A program made the translations under genes and the position numbers. Source: Dinoroseobacter sp. (GTDB lineage Bacteria; Pseudomonadota; Alphaproteobacteria; Rhodobacterales; Rhodobacteraceae). From it: 64,000 bases of DNA. Under the pieces are notes generated by a model that was not told where the DNA came from, searched no databases, and worked only from the letters and a program-made list of their open reading frames with translations. Of the stretch, positions 32,447 to 40,989 are shown piece by piece (within the stretch, counting starts at the first letter, position 1; each line of letters begins with the position of its first letter). The DNA lies in NCBI GenBank assembly GCA_017643385.1, contig JAEPNN010000001.1:248001-312000 (forward strand). Reading direction: 5' to 3'.

Positions 32447-33421
32447 TTCATCGGGCTTGCTCACAGACCTATCCCGTTCCTTTGGGTCAAGTTGTGGTCC
32501 AATCCTAGGTGTCGACGGCGTGGCTGCTCTTGATCTGGTGCGCAAAACGGGCTGATTGACCGAACCGGTGCCACGGCTTTCGCGGAAAACGATGTATAGT
32601 CCGCTCATAATAATCACCGCAACGCCAATGCCGGTTTCTCGGTCCGGAACTTCGTCAAACAGTAAGAACCCAAACGCAACTGCCCAAATGATCTGAGAAT
32701 ACTGCATGGGTGCGATCAGAGCAGCTTCTGCCTTGCGATAGGCACTGATCAAACAAAGCATTGCTGCGAAGGCCAGCAAGGCCATCGTTGCAAAGCCGGC
32801 CATGTGTGTCAGGGGTACTGGCACATAGACAAAGGGCAGCAAGGCCAGCATCAGTACGAAGTTTGCCATCATAGGATATAGCATCAAGACAATTGAACGC
32901 TCTTCGCGGCCAATTTTACGCACTATGACCGATGCTAGGGCACCGAAAACTGCGCAAGAAAGTGCTGCGAGATGTGCAAGCGTCAAATCAGTCTGGCCGG
33001 GTCGCAGAACGATGATCACCCCAAGCATACCGGCGACTACGGCGGCCCATCTTCTAAAGCGCACTGTTTCACCCAATATTGGGATTGAAAGAATCGTAAT
33101 AAAGAGCGGCGTGGCAAATACGATAGCGTAAACCTGAGCCAGCGGTAAATTTGTGAATGCATAGAAAGCCGATACACCGGTTATTACCGCGCTCGCCGTT
33201 CTCAGTGCTGTCCACATCGGGTGCTTAGGACGCAAATTCCCGTCAGTCGCGTCTCGCATCAGCATCAATGTCGCAAGGGGGAATCCGAAAAGTACACTGA
33301 AGAAGACAATCTGAAACGGAGCATAATTTGCACCGAGTATTTTCACGATGACGTCATGAATTGAAAAAAGCCCGAATGCGAGCAGGGCAAGAAAAATGCC
33401 ATTCAGGTTTGCGCGAGACAT
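32438..33421 (-). CDS. DMT (EamA) family transporter
   Basis: A 327-residue drug/metabolite-type exporter with about ten membrane segments and two EamA repeats, starting MSRANLNGIFLALLAFGLFS and with the second repeat beginning near ALIAPMQYSQIIWAVAFGFL. A polar tail of about 45 residues follows. The ATG at 33421 lies only about 10 bases after the T-tract of the leuB terminator and has no Shine-Dalgarno sequence; translation may start on a nearly leaderless message or on read-through from leuB. An upstream in-frame start at 33484 would lie before the terminator hairpin. Substrate unknown. Confidence 0.88.
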   Translation of the reverse strand: MSRANLNGIFLALLAFGLFSIHDVIVKILGANYAPFQIVFFSVLFGFPLATLMLMRDATDGNLRPKHPMWTALRTASAVITGVSAFYAFTNLPLAQVYAIVFATPLFITILSIPILGETVRFRRWAAVVAGMLGVIIVLRPGQTDLTLAHLAALSCAVFGALASVIVRKIGREERSIVLMLYPMMANFVLMLALLPFVYVPVPLTHMAGFATMALLAFAAMLCLISAYRKAEAALIAPMQYSQIIWAVAFGFLLFDEVPDRETGIGVAVIIMSGLYIVFRESRGTGSVNQPVLRTRSRAATPSTPRIGPQLDPKERDRSVSKPDELS

Positions 33422-33430
33422 GGAGGTAAC

Positions 33431-33460
33431 AAAAAAGGGTTGGGAATTCCTCCCAACCCT
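33431..33460 (-). terminator. Rho-independent terminator after leuB
   Basis: On the minus strand, a 10-bp perfect stem AGGGTTGGGA / TCCCAACCCT with a 5-nt loop is followed by six T. It lies 40 bp after the leuB stop and ends about 10 bp before the DMT transporter start codon. Confidence 0.85.
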
Positions 33461-33499
33461 CTGCCTATTGGCGCGCGCCTTCAAGCGATTTTTTCCGTG

Positions 33500-34606
33500 T
33501 CAGAGGCTTGCCGTCAAAGCTTCAACAATTGCGTCACCCATCTGCGATGTGCTGACAGGTTGTGCATCGTCGTCTTGCATCAGATCACCAGTTTTGACCC
33601 CATCGGCGAGCACCTTCTCTACAGCCTGCTCAAGTCGGGTGGCTTCATCGCCTTTGTCAAAGCTGTACCGCAGAGCCATCGCAAAGCTCAGGACACACGC
33701 GATCGGGTTTGCTTTGCCTTGACCTGCGATATCAGGCGCGGACCCATGGACCGGTTCGTACAAAGCCTTAGGGCGGCCATTTGCCATCTGCGAACCAAGG
33801 CTTGCGGAAGGAAGCATGCCAAGCGAACCCGTAAGCATCGCTGCGGCATCGGACAGGATATCGCCAAACAGGTTATCGGTGACGATTACGTCGAATTGCT
33901 TGGGTGCGCGGACCAGCTGCATTGCGCCGTTATCTGCATACATGTGGCTTAGCTCTACGTCGGAGTACTCAGCCGCATGAACTTCCGTCACAACGTCGCG
34001 CCACAAAATTCCCGATTCCATCACGTTGGCCTTTTCCATGGAACAGACCTTGTTGTTCCGCCGGCGAGCAAGCTCAAACGCTGACCGGGCGACCCGGGCA
34101 ATTTCAGACTCGGTATAGCGCTGTGTGTTTACGCCAACCCGCTCGTTGCCTTCTTTGTGAATCCCACGCGGCTCGCCGAAATACACGCCCGACGTCAGTT
34201 CGCGCACGATCATGATGTCGAGGCCAGCGACAACATCTTTTTTTAGCGATGAGAAGTCTGCAAGAGCATCAAAGCACTGGGCGGGGCGGAGATTTGCAAA
34301 GAGATCCATCTCTTTGCGTAGACGCAACAAGCCCCGCTCCGGCTTCAGTGAAAAGTCCAGATCATCATATTTTGGACCTCCAACAGCACCAAGCAGGACA
34401 GCATCTACGCCTTGCGCCTTTTCCATTGCGGCGTCGGTCAACGGAGTTCCGTGCGCATCGTAGGAAGCGCCACCAACAAGATCCTCATCAATATCGAAAT
34501 TCAATCCCTGGTTTTCGCCAAACCAAGCGATAACCTTGCGAACCTCTGCCATGACCTCGGCGCCAATGCCGTCGCCCGGCAAAATAAGCAATGAAGGGTT
34601 GGACAT
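33500..34606 (-). CDS. leuB: 3-isopropylmalate dehydrogenase
   Basis: Oxidatively decarboxylates 3-isopropylmalate with NAD+ to 2-oxoisocaproate in leucine synthesis. The 368-residue protein has the N-terminal [20 protein letters not shown], the substrate-binding Arg cluster in [20 protein letters not shown] and [11 protein letters not shown], and the NAD-binding signature [25 protein letters not shown] sits eight bases upstream of the ATG at 34606. It lies downstream of leuCD, separated by a membrane-protein gene and by terminators, so leuB is probably transcribed on its own. Three short palindromes lie 107-154 bp upstream. Confidence 0.97.
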   Translation of the reverse strand: MSNPSLLILPGDGIGAEVMAEVRKVIAWFGENQGLNFDIDEDLVGGASYDAHGTPLTDAAMEKAQGVDAVLLGAVGGPKYDDLDFSLKPERGLLRLRKEMDLFANLRPAQCFDALADFSSLKKDVVAGLDIMIVRELTSGVYFGEPRGIHKEGNERVGVNTQRYTESEIARVARSAFELARRRNNKVCSMEKANVMESGILWRDVVTEVHAAEYSDVELSHMYADNGAMQLVRAPKQFDVIVTDNLFGDILSDAAAMLTGSLGMLPSASLGSQMANGRPKALYEPVHGSAPDIAGQGKANPIACVLSFAMALRYSFDKGDEATRLEQAVEKVLADGVKTGDLMQDDDAQPVSTSQMGDAIVEALTASL

Positions 34607-34712
34607 CGGGTTAGCTCCTTGTTCACTGTTCGCTGCGGCCTAGCGATTGGCGCGAAGAGGGTCAAGCAGGCGAGGTTGCATACAGCGCTTCAAAAGTGAG
34701 GCTGCGCAAGAT

Positions 34713-34760
34713 CACAAATTGTGGTGACGCGCACCACGCGACATTTTTCGCGCGAAAAAT
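34713..34760. repeat. Three palindromes upstream of leuB
   Basis: Within 48 bp there are CACAAATTGTG (34713-34723), GTGGTG-N5-CACCAC (34721-34737) and the perfect 18-bp palindrome ATTTTTCGCGCGAAAAAT (34743-34760). They lie between the membrane-protein stop (34790) and leuB. None is followed by a T-tract, so operator sites are as likely as a terminator. Confidence 0.5.
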
Positions 34761-34789
34761 AGATTCAAAAAAGGCTTTGCGACATCCCT

Positions 34790-35626
34790 TTAAGCTGGAA
34801 GCATATCGCCTTCAGCCGCGCGTTTTCTCTCGCGCCGTTGCTCGGAAATCATCGCTGCGACACGCTTGAGCGCGATACCTCGCATGAACAGACTTGCTGG
34901 TAGAAACGCCCATAGAGCAAACATCCAGATCAGTGGCTGTGGCGTCAGGAAGCGCTCGGGATCGAACATACCCGTTCCAAACCTCGCCAGGCCAGGAACA
35001 ATGAACGGAAGCACTAAACCGAGAATCAGGTTTACGTTTGCATCCCTGTTCAGACGCGCAACGACGTCTCCACCTGTCGTAGGATCAAACAGGGGCAGAT
35101 TAACCCACACATTGAAACTTCCCGAGGCCGCAGGCCAATTACCGAGGCGCATTACCGCAACAAATACGATCAGCATTACGAGCGAAATGACATAGCTGAT
35201 CCCAGCAGCGGCCAGCACGGTCTCCAAGCCTTTGGGAGACAGCGAGCCATTGAGGCTATCGAGCAAAATTCTCCAAGGGCTTAGCGGGAAATCGATTACC
35301 TCACCGACCAAGCGTCCAATCACCGTAATGAAGTGTGTCAACGCCGTCGGCTCGGCCTCACCTTTGAAGACAACGGTCAAAAGGAACACCGTCGCAAAAA
35401 GCGCAACAAAACGCATCCGATTGAATGGCGGCGCATAGCGAAATTCGATCAATCCGGGGTAAGACGAGCCATATTCAAAAAGCGTGAATGCAGCCGCAAA
35501 AAGTGCAACGAGTGTTACGATTTCAGTCGTATCTTTGCTCACACCCGGCAGCAGCAATGCCGGGGTCGCGATCAGAAGGATCACAAAAAAAGCGCGCACC
35601 AAAGCGCCGATGATCTGAGCGATCAC
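34790..35626 (-). CDS. Conserved hypothetical membrane protein
   Basis: A 278-residue protein with about six or seven membrane segments, for example ALVRAFFVILLIATPALLLP near the start, a pair around IVTLVALFAAAFTLFEYG and MRFVALFATVFLLTVVF, and a late segment near LIWMFALWAFLPASLFM. Between them is a soluble stretch with SFNVWVNLPLFDPTTGGDVV. The tail is short and basic (EQRRERKRAAEGDMLPA). I do not recognise a functional motif. It sits between leuD and leuB on the same strand but is separated from leuD by a terminator, so a link to leucine synthesis is not supported. Confidence 0.8.
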   Translation of the reverse strand: MIAQIIGALVRAFFVILLIATPALLLPGVSKDTTEIVTLVALFAAAFTLFEYGSSYPGLIEFRYAPPFNRMRFVALFATVFLLTVVFKGEAEPTALTHFITVIGRLVGEVIDFPLSPWRILLDSLNGSLSPKGLETVLAAAGISYVISLVMLIVFVAVMRLGNWPAASGSFNVWVNLPLFDPTTGGDVVARLNRDANVNLILGLVLPFIVPGLARFGTGMFDPERFLTPQPLIWMFALWAFLPASLFMRGIALKRVAAMISEQRRERKRAAEGDMLPA

Positions 35627-35953
35627 TGCTGTCTACCTTCAACCTGGCCGAACGCGATACGATGCCGCGTAGCTGTTCCAACTTGATTATGCCCAGTTAT
35701 GGACGCCTGCCTCATTCTTGCCACAATCGTGCCCTTTTTCGGTTGACCCAACAAGCGTCGATTAAGGTTAACGAAACTATTCCGGCGGTTTTGAGAAACA
35801 ACTGGTGCGCCTTTGCATCAAAATTTTGGCGCAAAAAAGGCCGCCAAATGGGGCGGCCCTAGATGTTGGGGTTAACAAAATACGGACCCCTAATCGTGAT
35901 AATGCTCAGCGTCGCGCAAATTAATTACAGGCGTATGAAAAGTTCGATTCTTG
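35627..35953. other. 327-bp intergenic stretch after leuD
   Basis: Holds the leuCD terminator (35833-35858) and then an AT-rich stretch that should carry the promoter of the membrane-protein gene starting at 35626. I see no RNA gene and no convincing reading frame. Confidence 0.5.
35833..35858 (-). terminator. Rho-independent terminator after leuCD
   Basis: On the minus strand, GGCCGCC / GGCGGCC form a 7-bp GC-rich stem with a 6-nt loop, followed by six T. It lies about 95 bp beyond the leuD stop. Confidence 0.85.
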
Positions 35954-36559
35954 TCAGACCCAAGGGCGCGCTTGCCCAATTTTTGCCTCAAATGCATCGA
36001 TTGAAGCCGCCTTTTCGAGGCTCAACCCGATGTCGTCCAGTCCGTTCAGCAAACAGTGCTTTTTGAAGCTGTCGACCTCAAAGCTGAAGACTTCGCCATC
36101 TGAGCTGGTCACAGTTTGGGCTTCCAGATCGACGTCCATTCGCGCGTTGGAGCCCTTTTCTGCATCTTTCATCAACACATCGATTGCCTCTTGCGGCAAT
36201 GCGATGGGGAGAATGCCGTTCTTGAAGCAGTTGTTGTAGAAGATGTCGGCAAAACTAGTTGAGATCACACAACGAATACCGAAGTCGAGCAACGCCCAAG
36301 GCGCGTGTTCGCGTGATGAACCGCAGCCAAAATTGTCGCCTGCGACGAGGATCTGCGCCTCGCGATACTGCGGCTGGTTCAGAACGAAGTCTTCGACCTC
36401 ATTGCCTTGGCGGTCAAAGCGCATTTCATCAAAGAGATTTGCCCCAAGTCCGGAACGCTTGATTGTTTTCAGGAACTGCTTGGGGATAATCATGTCCGTG
36501 TCGATATTGACCAGTGGCATGGGGGCAGCGATGCCCGTCAGTTGGGTGAATTTTTCCAT
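35954..36559 (-). CDS. leuD: 3-isopropylmalate dehydratase small subunit
   Basis: Swivel-domain subunit of isopropylmalate isomerase, which converts 2-isopropylmalate to 3-isopropylmalate with LeuC. The 201-residue protein has the conserved [16 protein letters not shown] near the N-terminus and the substrate loop [20 protein letters not shown], followed by [20 protein letters not shown]. The start codon shares one base with the leuC stop (TAATG), so translation is tightly coupled. Length is typical. Confidence 0.97.
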   Translation of the reverse strand: MEKFTQLTGIAAPMPLVNIDTDMIIPKQFLKTIKRSGLGANLFDEMRFDRQGNEVEDFVLNQPQYREAQILVAGDNFGCGSSREHAPWALLDFGIRCVISTSFADIFYNNCFKNGILPIALPQEAIDVLMKDAEKGSNARMDVDLEAQTVTSSDGEVFSFEVDSFKKHCLLNGLDDIGLSLEKAASIDAFEAKIGQARPWV

Positions 36560-37962
36560 TACATCAGCTCCCGCACGTCAGTCAGTTTTCCAGTCACTGC
36601 CGCTGCCGCTGCCATTGCAGGGCTCAGCAAGTGTGTCCGGCCCTTATAGCCCTGACGGCCTTCAAAGTTTCGGTTCGACGTCGCGGCGCAACGCTCGCCC
36701 TCACTCAATTGATCGGGGTTCATAGCGAGACACATAGAACAACCTGCCAGACGCCATTCAAAACCAGCATCCTTGAAGATATCTGCCAGACCTTCCTCTT
36801 CGGCTTGCGCACGGACAAGACCTGATCCGGGCACGACCATTGCGCGTTTTACAGCAACTTTTTTGCCCCTGAGGATTTCAGCGGCAGCGCGCAAGTCTTC
36901 GATCCGACCATTTGTACACGACCCAATGAAGACGGTGTCGATTTCAATTTCAGAAAGCGGTGTGCCCGGTTCCAGTCCCATGTAATCCAGCGAGCGCTGC
37001 GCGGCGCCGACTTTGCCGCCTTCGAAATCATCCGCAGAAGGAACAGTTGCAGTGATAGGAAGCACGTCTTCGGGTGAGGTGCCCCAGGTGACAACCGGCG
37101 CAATGTCCTCACCCTTGATGGTCACAACCTTGTCCCAATGCGCGTCATCATCCGAAAAGAGCGTTTTCCAATAGGCCAGTGCGGCTTCCCATTGCGCGCC
37201 TTTCGGGGCGTGGGGACGACCCATGCAGTATTCAAAGGTCTTTTCATCCGGAGCGATGATACCAGCGCGCGCGCCACCTTCGATGGCCATGTTGCAAACG
37301 GTCATGCGGCCTTCCATCGATAGATCGCGGATCGCTTCACCGCAATATTCGATAACATAGCCGGTGCCGCCCGCAGTGCCGGTCTCGCCGATGACAGAAA
37401 GCGTGATATCCTTGGCAGTCACACCCGGTGCAAGCTTGCCGGTGATCTCCACCTTCATATTCTTGGACTTTTTCTGGATCAGCGTCTGGGTGGCCAGAAC
37501 ATGTTCAACCTCAGAGGTGCCGATGCCATGAGCGAGCGCCCCGAAGGCGCCGTGGGTCGCCGTGTGGCTGTCGCCACAGACCACGGTCATGCCGGGCAGG
37601 GTCCAGCCTTGTTCCGGGCCTACGATGTGGACGATGCCCTGGCGGACATCGTTGACCGGATAGTAATGTATGCCGAAGTCCTTTGCGTTCTGATCCAGCG
37701 CGGCCACCTGAATGCGGCTGTCTTCCGGCATTTGGTCAGGATTGTTACGCCCTGCGGTGGTTGGAACGTTGTGGTCTGGGACCGCGATCGTCTTATCCGG
37801 CGCACGCACCGATCGACCGGCCATACGCAGGCCTTCAAACGCCTGTGGACTCGTCACTTCGTGGACAAGGTGACGATCAATATAAAGAAGGCAGGTCCCA
37901 TCATCGGCTTTGTGCGCGACATGGGCATCCCAGATTTTATCGTAAAGCGTCTTGGGGGACAT
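36559..37962 (-). CDS. leuC: 3-isopropylmalate dehydratase large subunit
   Basis: Catalytic subunit of isopropylmalate isomerase, an aconitase-type [4Fe-4S] enzyme. The 467-residue protein has the substrate and cluster motifs [40 protein letters not shown] (cluster Cys) and [14 protein letters not shown] (the CxxC cluster pair). GGAGAGG lies before the ATG at 37962. It is the first gene of the leuCD operon. Upstream is a long stretch holding its promoter; no leucine-rich leader peptide is obvious. Confidence 0.97.
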   Translation of the reverse strand: MSPKTLYDKIWDAHVAHKADDGTCLLYIDRHLVHEVTSPQAFEGLRMAGRSVRAPDKTIAVPDHNVPTTAGRNNPDQMPEDSRIQVAALDQNAKDFGIHYYPVNDVRQGIVHIVGPEQGWTLPGMTVVCGDSHTATHGAFGALAHGIGTSEVEHVLATQTLIQKKSKNMKVEITGKLAPGVTAKDITLSVIGETGTAGGTGYVIEYCGEAIRDLSMEGRMTVCNMAIEGGARAGIIAPDEKTFEYCMGRPHAPKGAQWEAALAYWKTLFSDDDAHWDKVVTIKGEDIAPVVTWGTSPEDVLPITATVPSADDFEGGKVGAAQRSLDYMGLEPGTPLSEIEIDTVFIGSCTNGRIEDLRAAAEILRGKKVAVKRAMVVPGSGLVRAQAEEEGLADIFKDAGFEWRLAGCSMCLAMNPDQLSEGERCAATSNRNFEGRQGYKGRTHLLSPAMAAAAAVTGKLTDVRELM

Positions 37963-38210
37963 GGGTCCTCTCCGAATGTTTGGTAATATCGTAATCTCAT
38001 TGCGACCACGCCAAGGGGCGCGGCATTCGGCTAGGGGCCGTTATAGCCGTGCAAGAATTGACCGCGTTGCGCCGAAAAAGCGCCATGGCAGTCGCGTGCG
38101 ATCACAAATATCAAATACGTGCGTCATAGGGCATGCGCATACCGTGCCAAAACTGATCAGGCAAGATGTTCGAATATGATCCATTCGATCACCTGTAGCG
38201 TAACTCTATA
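37963..38210. other. 248-bp intergenic stretch upstream of leuC
   Basis: Divergent spacer between leuC and a possible small secreted-peptide gene. It should hold the leuC promoter. No leader peptide with a run of Leu codons, T-box-like element or terminator was recognised. Confidence 0.4.
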
Positions 38211-38369
38211 ATGTTAAGGATGCTACATTTGTCGCTCATTGGTCTCATGCTTCTAACGTCGATCGGTGTGTCGTCGCGCGCAGAAGTACCTTCATCAATG
38301 GAAAGCCCATTGCGAGGCTTTGATACGAACGTGATACGCATGATGTATTCTCACGGCTCCGATTTTTAA
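38211..38369 (+). CDS. Possible small secreted peptide
   Basis: A 52-codon frame with starts at 38211 and 38220. The first 25 residues look like a signal peptide (hydrophobic LSLIGLMLLTSIGV, then SSRAE as a cleavage-like site) and a mature part of about 27 residues ends MMYSHGSDF. AAGG next to the second ATG is too close to be an ideal ribosome site. I do not recognise the family. It could be an orphan peptide or a chance frame between leuC and rsfS. Confidence 0.3.
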   Translation: MLRMLHLSLIGLMLLTSIGVSSRAEVPSSMESPLRGFDTNVIRMMYSHGSDF

Positions 38370-38479
38370 CTTCTCGGAGAAAACTAAGCGTGATCAAAGC
38401 AAACTGATGTGGCTGGAGCGCACCGCAAGTCCGCAGTTCCAATACGTGCGCGCGCTGACATTGAGATTCCAAATATCTG

Positions 38480-38938
38480 GTGTTAGCGTTTGAATATCCC
38501 AGCGCCGGGGTTTCGCGGCGCTTTGCTCAGGAGGACAGCGACCTGTCTCAGATAGCGACTGCGGTCGGTGCAAACGCAAAAGACCGCGCACATATTGCAG
38601 ACGTCAGCAGCGAGATGCTGCGCGATCTGATCGTGACCACCCTCGAAGACGGCAAAGCCGAAGACATCGTGACAATAGATCTGCAGGGCAAGACTGCCAT
38701 TGCGGACTACATGGTCATTTGCTCTGGTCGGTCCTCTAGGCAAGTTAGCGCACTCGCGGAAGCGGTTGCTGACGAGCTGAAAGCCGAACTGGGGCGACTG
38801 TGCAAGACTGAGGGAAAGACACAAGGCGATTGGGTTCTGATCGACACTGGCGATGTGGTTGTGCATCTCTTTCGACCGGAAGTGCGTGACTTTTATCAGC
38901 TTGAGAAAATGTGGATGACCCCACCTGCACAAGCCTGA
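38480..38938 (+). CDS. rsfS: Ribosome silencing factor RsfS
   Basis: RsfS binds ribosomal protein L14 and blocks subunit joining when nutrients are short. The domain runs from MLRDLIVTTLEDGKAEDIVT, through KTAIADYMVICSGRSSRQVS, to GDWVLIDTGDVVVHLFRPEV and the C-terminal DFYQLEKMW; all are typical. The start is unclear: GTG 38480 gives 152 residues, ATG 38615 gives 107. A CTG at 38543 with AGGAGG eight bases upstream would give the usual family N-terminus of about 20 extra residues and is my preferred site. It begins the conserved rsfS-rlmH-gpmI run. Confidence 0.9.
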   Translation: MLAFEYPSAGVSRRFAQEDSDLSQIATAVGANAKDRAHIADVSSEMLRDLIVTTLEDGKAEDIVTIDLQGKTAIADYMVICSGRSSRQVSALAEAVADELKAELGRLCKTEGKTQGDWVLIDTGDVVVHLFRPEVRDFYQLEKMWMTPPAQA

Positions 38939-38948
38939 AGGCTGTGCC

Positions 38949-39419
38949 GTGAAGATAAGCCTTTGCGTGGTTGGCCGTCTTAGAACGGGGCCAGAAAAAC
39001 AGCTGATTGATGATTATTTGACGCGGTTTGACAGGACGGGCCGTGCCCTTAGCCTTGGGCCCACGCGTGTCATTGAAGTCGAAGATCGCAAAGGTGGCGG
39101 GATGGCTGCCGAGGCCGCTCTGTTGCGCAAGGCCATCCCGAAAGAGGCGGCTTTGGTGGTTCTGGATGAACGCGGGCGCACGATGAGTTCACCTGATTTC
39201 GCCAATCGGATAGCGGATTTCAGGGATTCAGGACGATCCGAGATCGCCTTCGTTATTGGTGGGGCAGACGGTATCGATCCTGCGTTGCGATCTGACGCTG
39301 ATTTGACACTAAGCTTCGGGCAGATGGTTTGGCCGCATATGATGGCAAGGGCGATGTTGGCCGAGCAGCTTTATCGTGCGGCCAGCATTCTGGCTGGAAG
39401 CCCGTACCACCGGGTTTGA
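38949..39419 (+). CDS. rlmH: 23S rRNA (pseudouridine1915-N3)-methyltransferase
   Basis: RlmH is a SPOUT-class methyltransferase that modifies pseudouridine 1915 in helix 69 of 23S rRNA using SAM. The 156-residue protein starts with GTG (KISLCVVGRLRTGPEKQLID) and has the knot motifs EAALVVLDERGRTMSSPDFA, IAFVIGGADGIDPALRSDAD and the C-terminal LAEQLYRAASILAGSPYHRV. GAAGG lies seven bases before the GTG. It follows rsfS by 10 bp, an arrangement shared by many bacteria. Confidence 0.96.
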   Translation: MKISLCVVGRLRTGPEKQLIDDYLTRFDRTGRALSLGPTRVIEVEDRKGGGMAAEAALLRKAIPKEAALVVLDERGRTMSSPDFANRIADFRDSGRSEIAFVIGGADGIDPALRSDADLTLSFGQMVWPHMMARAMLAEQLYRAASILAGSPYHRV

Positions 39420-39474
39420 CTTTGGGGGCTTTTGGAACAATGAAGCGTCAGGTTTGCACGCAAGGAGTGACCTG

Positions 39475-40989
39475 ATGTCTGTCCCGAAACCCGTTGTCTT
39501 ATGTATACTGGATGGGTGGGGCATTGGCCCGGATCCAAGCGTCAGCGCGCCTGCCCTTGCAGATACGCCAGTGATGGATCGTTTGCTGGCAAGCTGTCCG
39601 AATGCCACGCTCGTGACCCATGGTCCGGATGTGGGCTTGCCGCGTGGCCAAATGGGTAATTCTGAGGTGGGGCATACCAACATTGGGGCGGGTCGTGTTG
39701 TCGCAATGGATCTGGGACAGATCGATCTTGCGATCGAAGAGGGCACCTTTCAGACGGAACCCGCCCTTCTGACGTTCATCGAGAAACTGAAGGAAACCGG
39801 CGGGCGTGCGCATCTTATGGGTGTGGTTTCGGACGGAGGCGTGCATGGCCACATTGTGCATCTGCTCGCTGCGGTTGAGGCAATTGTTGCGGCAGGTGTG
39901 CCAGTCGTCTTGCACGCAATTACCGATGGTCGGGATGTTGCACCGGATTCGGCAAAACGTTTTGTTGAGGAGCTGGTCGGCAAATTGCCCGCTGGCGCGC
40001 GGATTGGTACGGTTATTGGGCGCTACTGGGCGATGGACCGTGACAGCCGCTGGGAACGCGTTGAACGCGCCTATGATGCAATAGCCCACGGCAAAGGTAT
40101 AGCGGCTGAGGATGCCGTTTCGGCGGTCGCAACATCCTATGAGAAATCCGAAATGGATGAGTTCGTCGCACCATCCGTAGTTGGCGGGTATGAAGGCATG
40201 TCTGACGGAGATGGTCTTTTTTGCCTGAATTTTCGGGCAGACCGGGCGCGCGAAATCCTTGCAGCCTTCGGTGCACCTGCGTTTGACGGATTTGATGTCA
40301 AGCGCCCCGACCTCGCCGCTATGCTCGGCATGGTCGAATATTCAGAAGCACATAACGATTATATGGCGACGGTATTCCCACCGCGCGAACTGAAAAACAC
40401 CCTTGGCCACTGGGTCTCAATCCACGGCAAAAGCCAATTCCGTTTGGCGGAAACCGAGAAGTATCCTCATGTGACCTTCTTTCTGAACGGTGGGCAGGAA
40501 CAACCTGAAGCGGGCGAAGACCGCTTCATGCCAAAAAGCCCCAAGGTTGCGACATACGATCTGCAACCCGAAATGTCGGCTGGAGAGGTTACGGAAAAAT
40601 TCGTCGCTGCAATCAAGAACGGTTATGATCTGATTGTGGTGAACTATGCCAACCCGGACATGGTTGGTCACACCGGCGATTTGCAGGCCGCCATGGCAGC
40701 CTGTGCCGCCGTCGATCACGGTTTGGAAGATGTTGTGAACGCTCTGAGCGAAGTAGGGGGTGCAATGGTGATTTGTGCTGACCATGGCAATTGCGAAACC
40801 ATGGTGGACCCCGATACCGGAGGCCCGCACACAGCCCATACGCTCAATCCAGTTCCCGTTATTCTGGTTGGGGGGCCAGAAGGCGCATCTTTGCGGGACG
40901 GTCGGCTTGCGGATCTGGCGCCTACCTTGTTGCAGCTCATGTCTCTGGCGCAGCCTCCTGAGATGACCGGCAAAAGCCTTATCACCTAA
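39475..40989 (+). CDS. gpmI: 2,3-bisphosphoglycerate-independent phosphoglycerate mutase
   Basis: Interconverts 3- and 2-phosphoglycerate in glycolysis with two Mn2+ ions. The 504-residue protein has VVLCILDGWGIGPDPSVSAP (first metal ligand), MGNSEVGHTNIGAGRVV (nucleophile Ser), DGRDVAPDSAKRFVEEL, and the C-terminal metal site in VICADHGNCETMVDPDTG. The start at 39475 has AAGGAG upstream; an ATG at 39376 inside rlmH is unlikely. Its stop shares a base with the EnvC-like gene's ATG. Confidence 0.96.
   Translation: MSVPKPVVLCILDGWGIGPDPSVSAPALADTPVMDRLLASCPNATLVTHGPDVGLPRGQMGNSEVGHTNIGAGRVVAMDLGQIDLAIEEGTFQTEPALLTFIEKLKETGGRAHLMGVVSDGGVHGHIVHLLAAVEAIVAAGVPVVLHAITDGRDVAPDSAKRFVEELVGKLPAGARIGTVIGRYWAMDRDSRWERVERAYDAIAHGKGIAAEDAVSAVATSYEKSEMDEFVAPSVVGGYEGMSDGDGLFCLNFRADRAREILAAFGAPAFDGFDVKRPDLAAMLGMVEYSEAHNDYMATVFPPRELKNTLGHWVSIHGKSQFRLAETEKYPHVTFFLNGGQEQPEAGEDRFMPKSPKVATYDLQPEMSAGEVTEKFVAAIKNGYDLIVVNYANPDMVGHTGDLQAAMAACAAVDHGLEDVVNALSEVGGAMVICADHGNCETMVDPDTGGPHTAHTLNPVPVILVGGPEGASLRDGRLADLAPTLLQLMSLAQPPEMTGKSLIT

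Noticed and set aside
33440-33952. Long open frames opposite leuB and leuC
   Set aside because: They are antisense shadows of well-conserved enzymes, with no start context or domain of their own.
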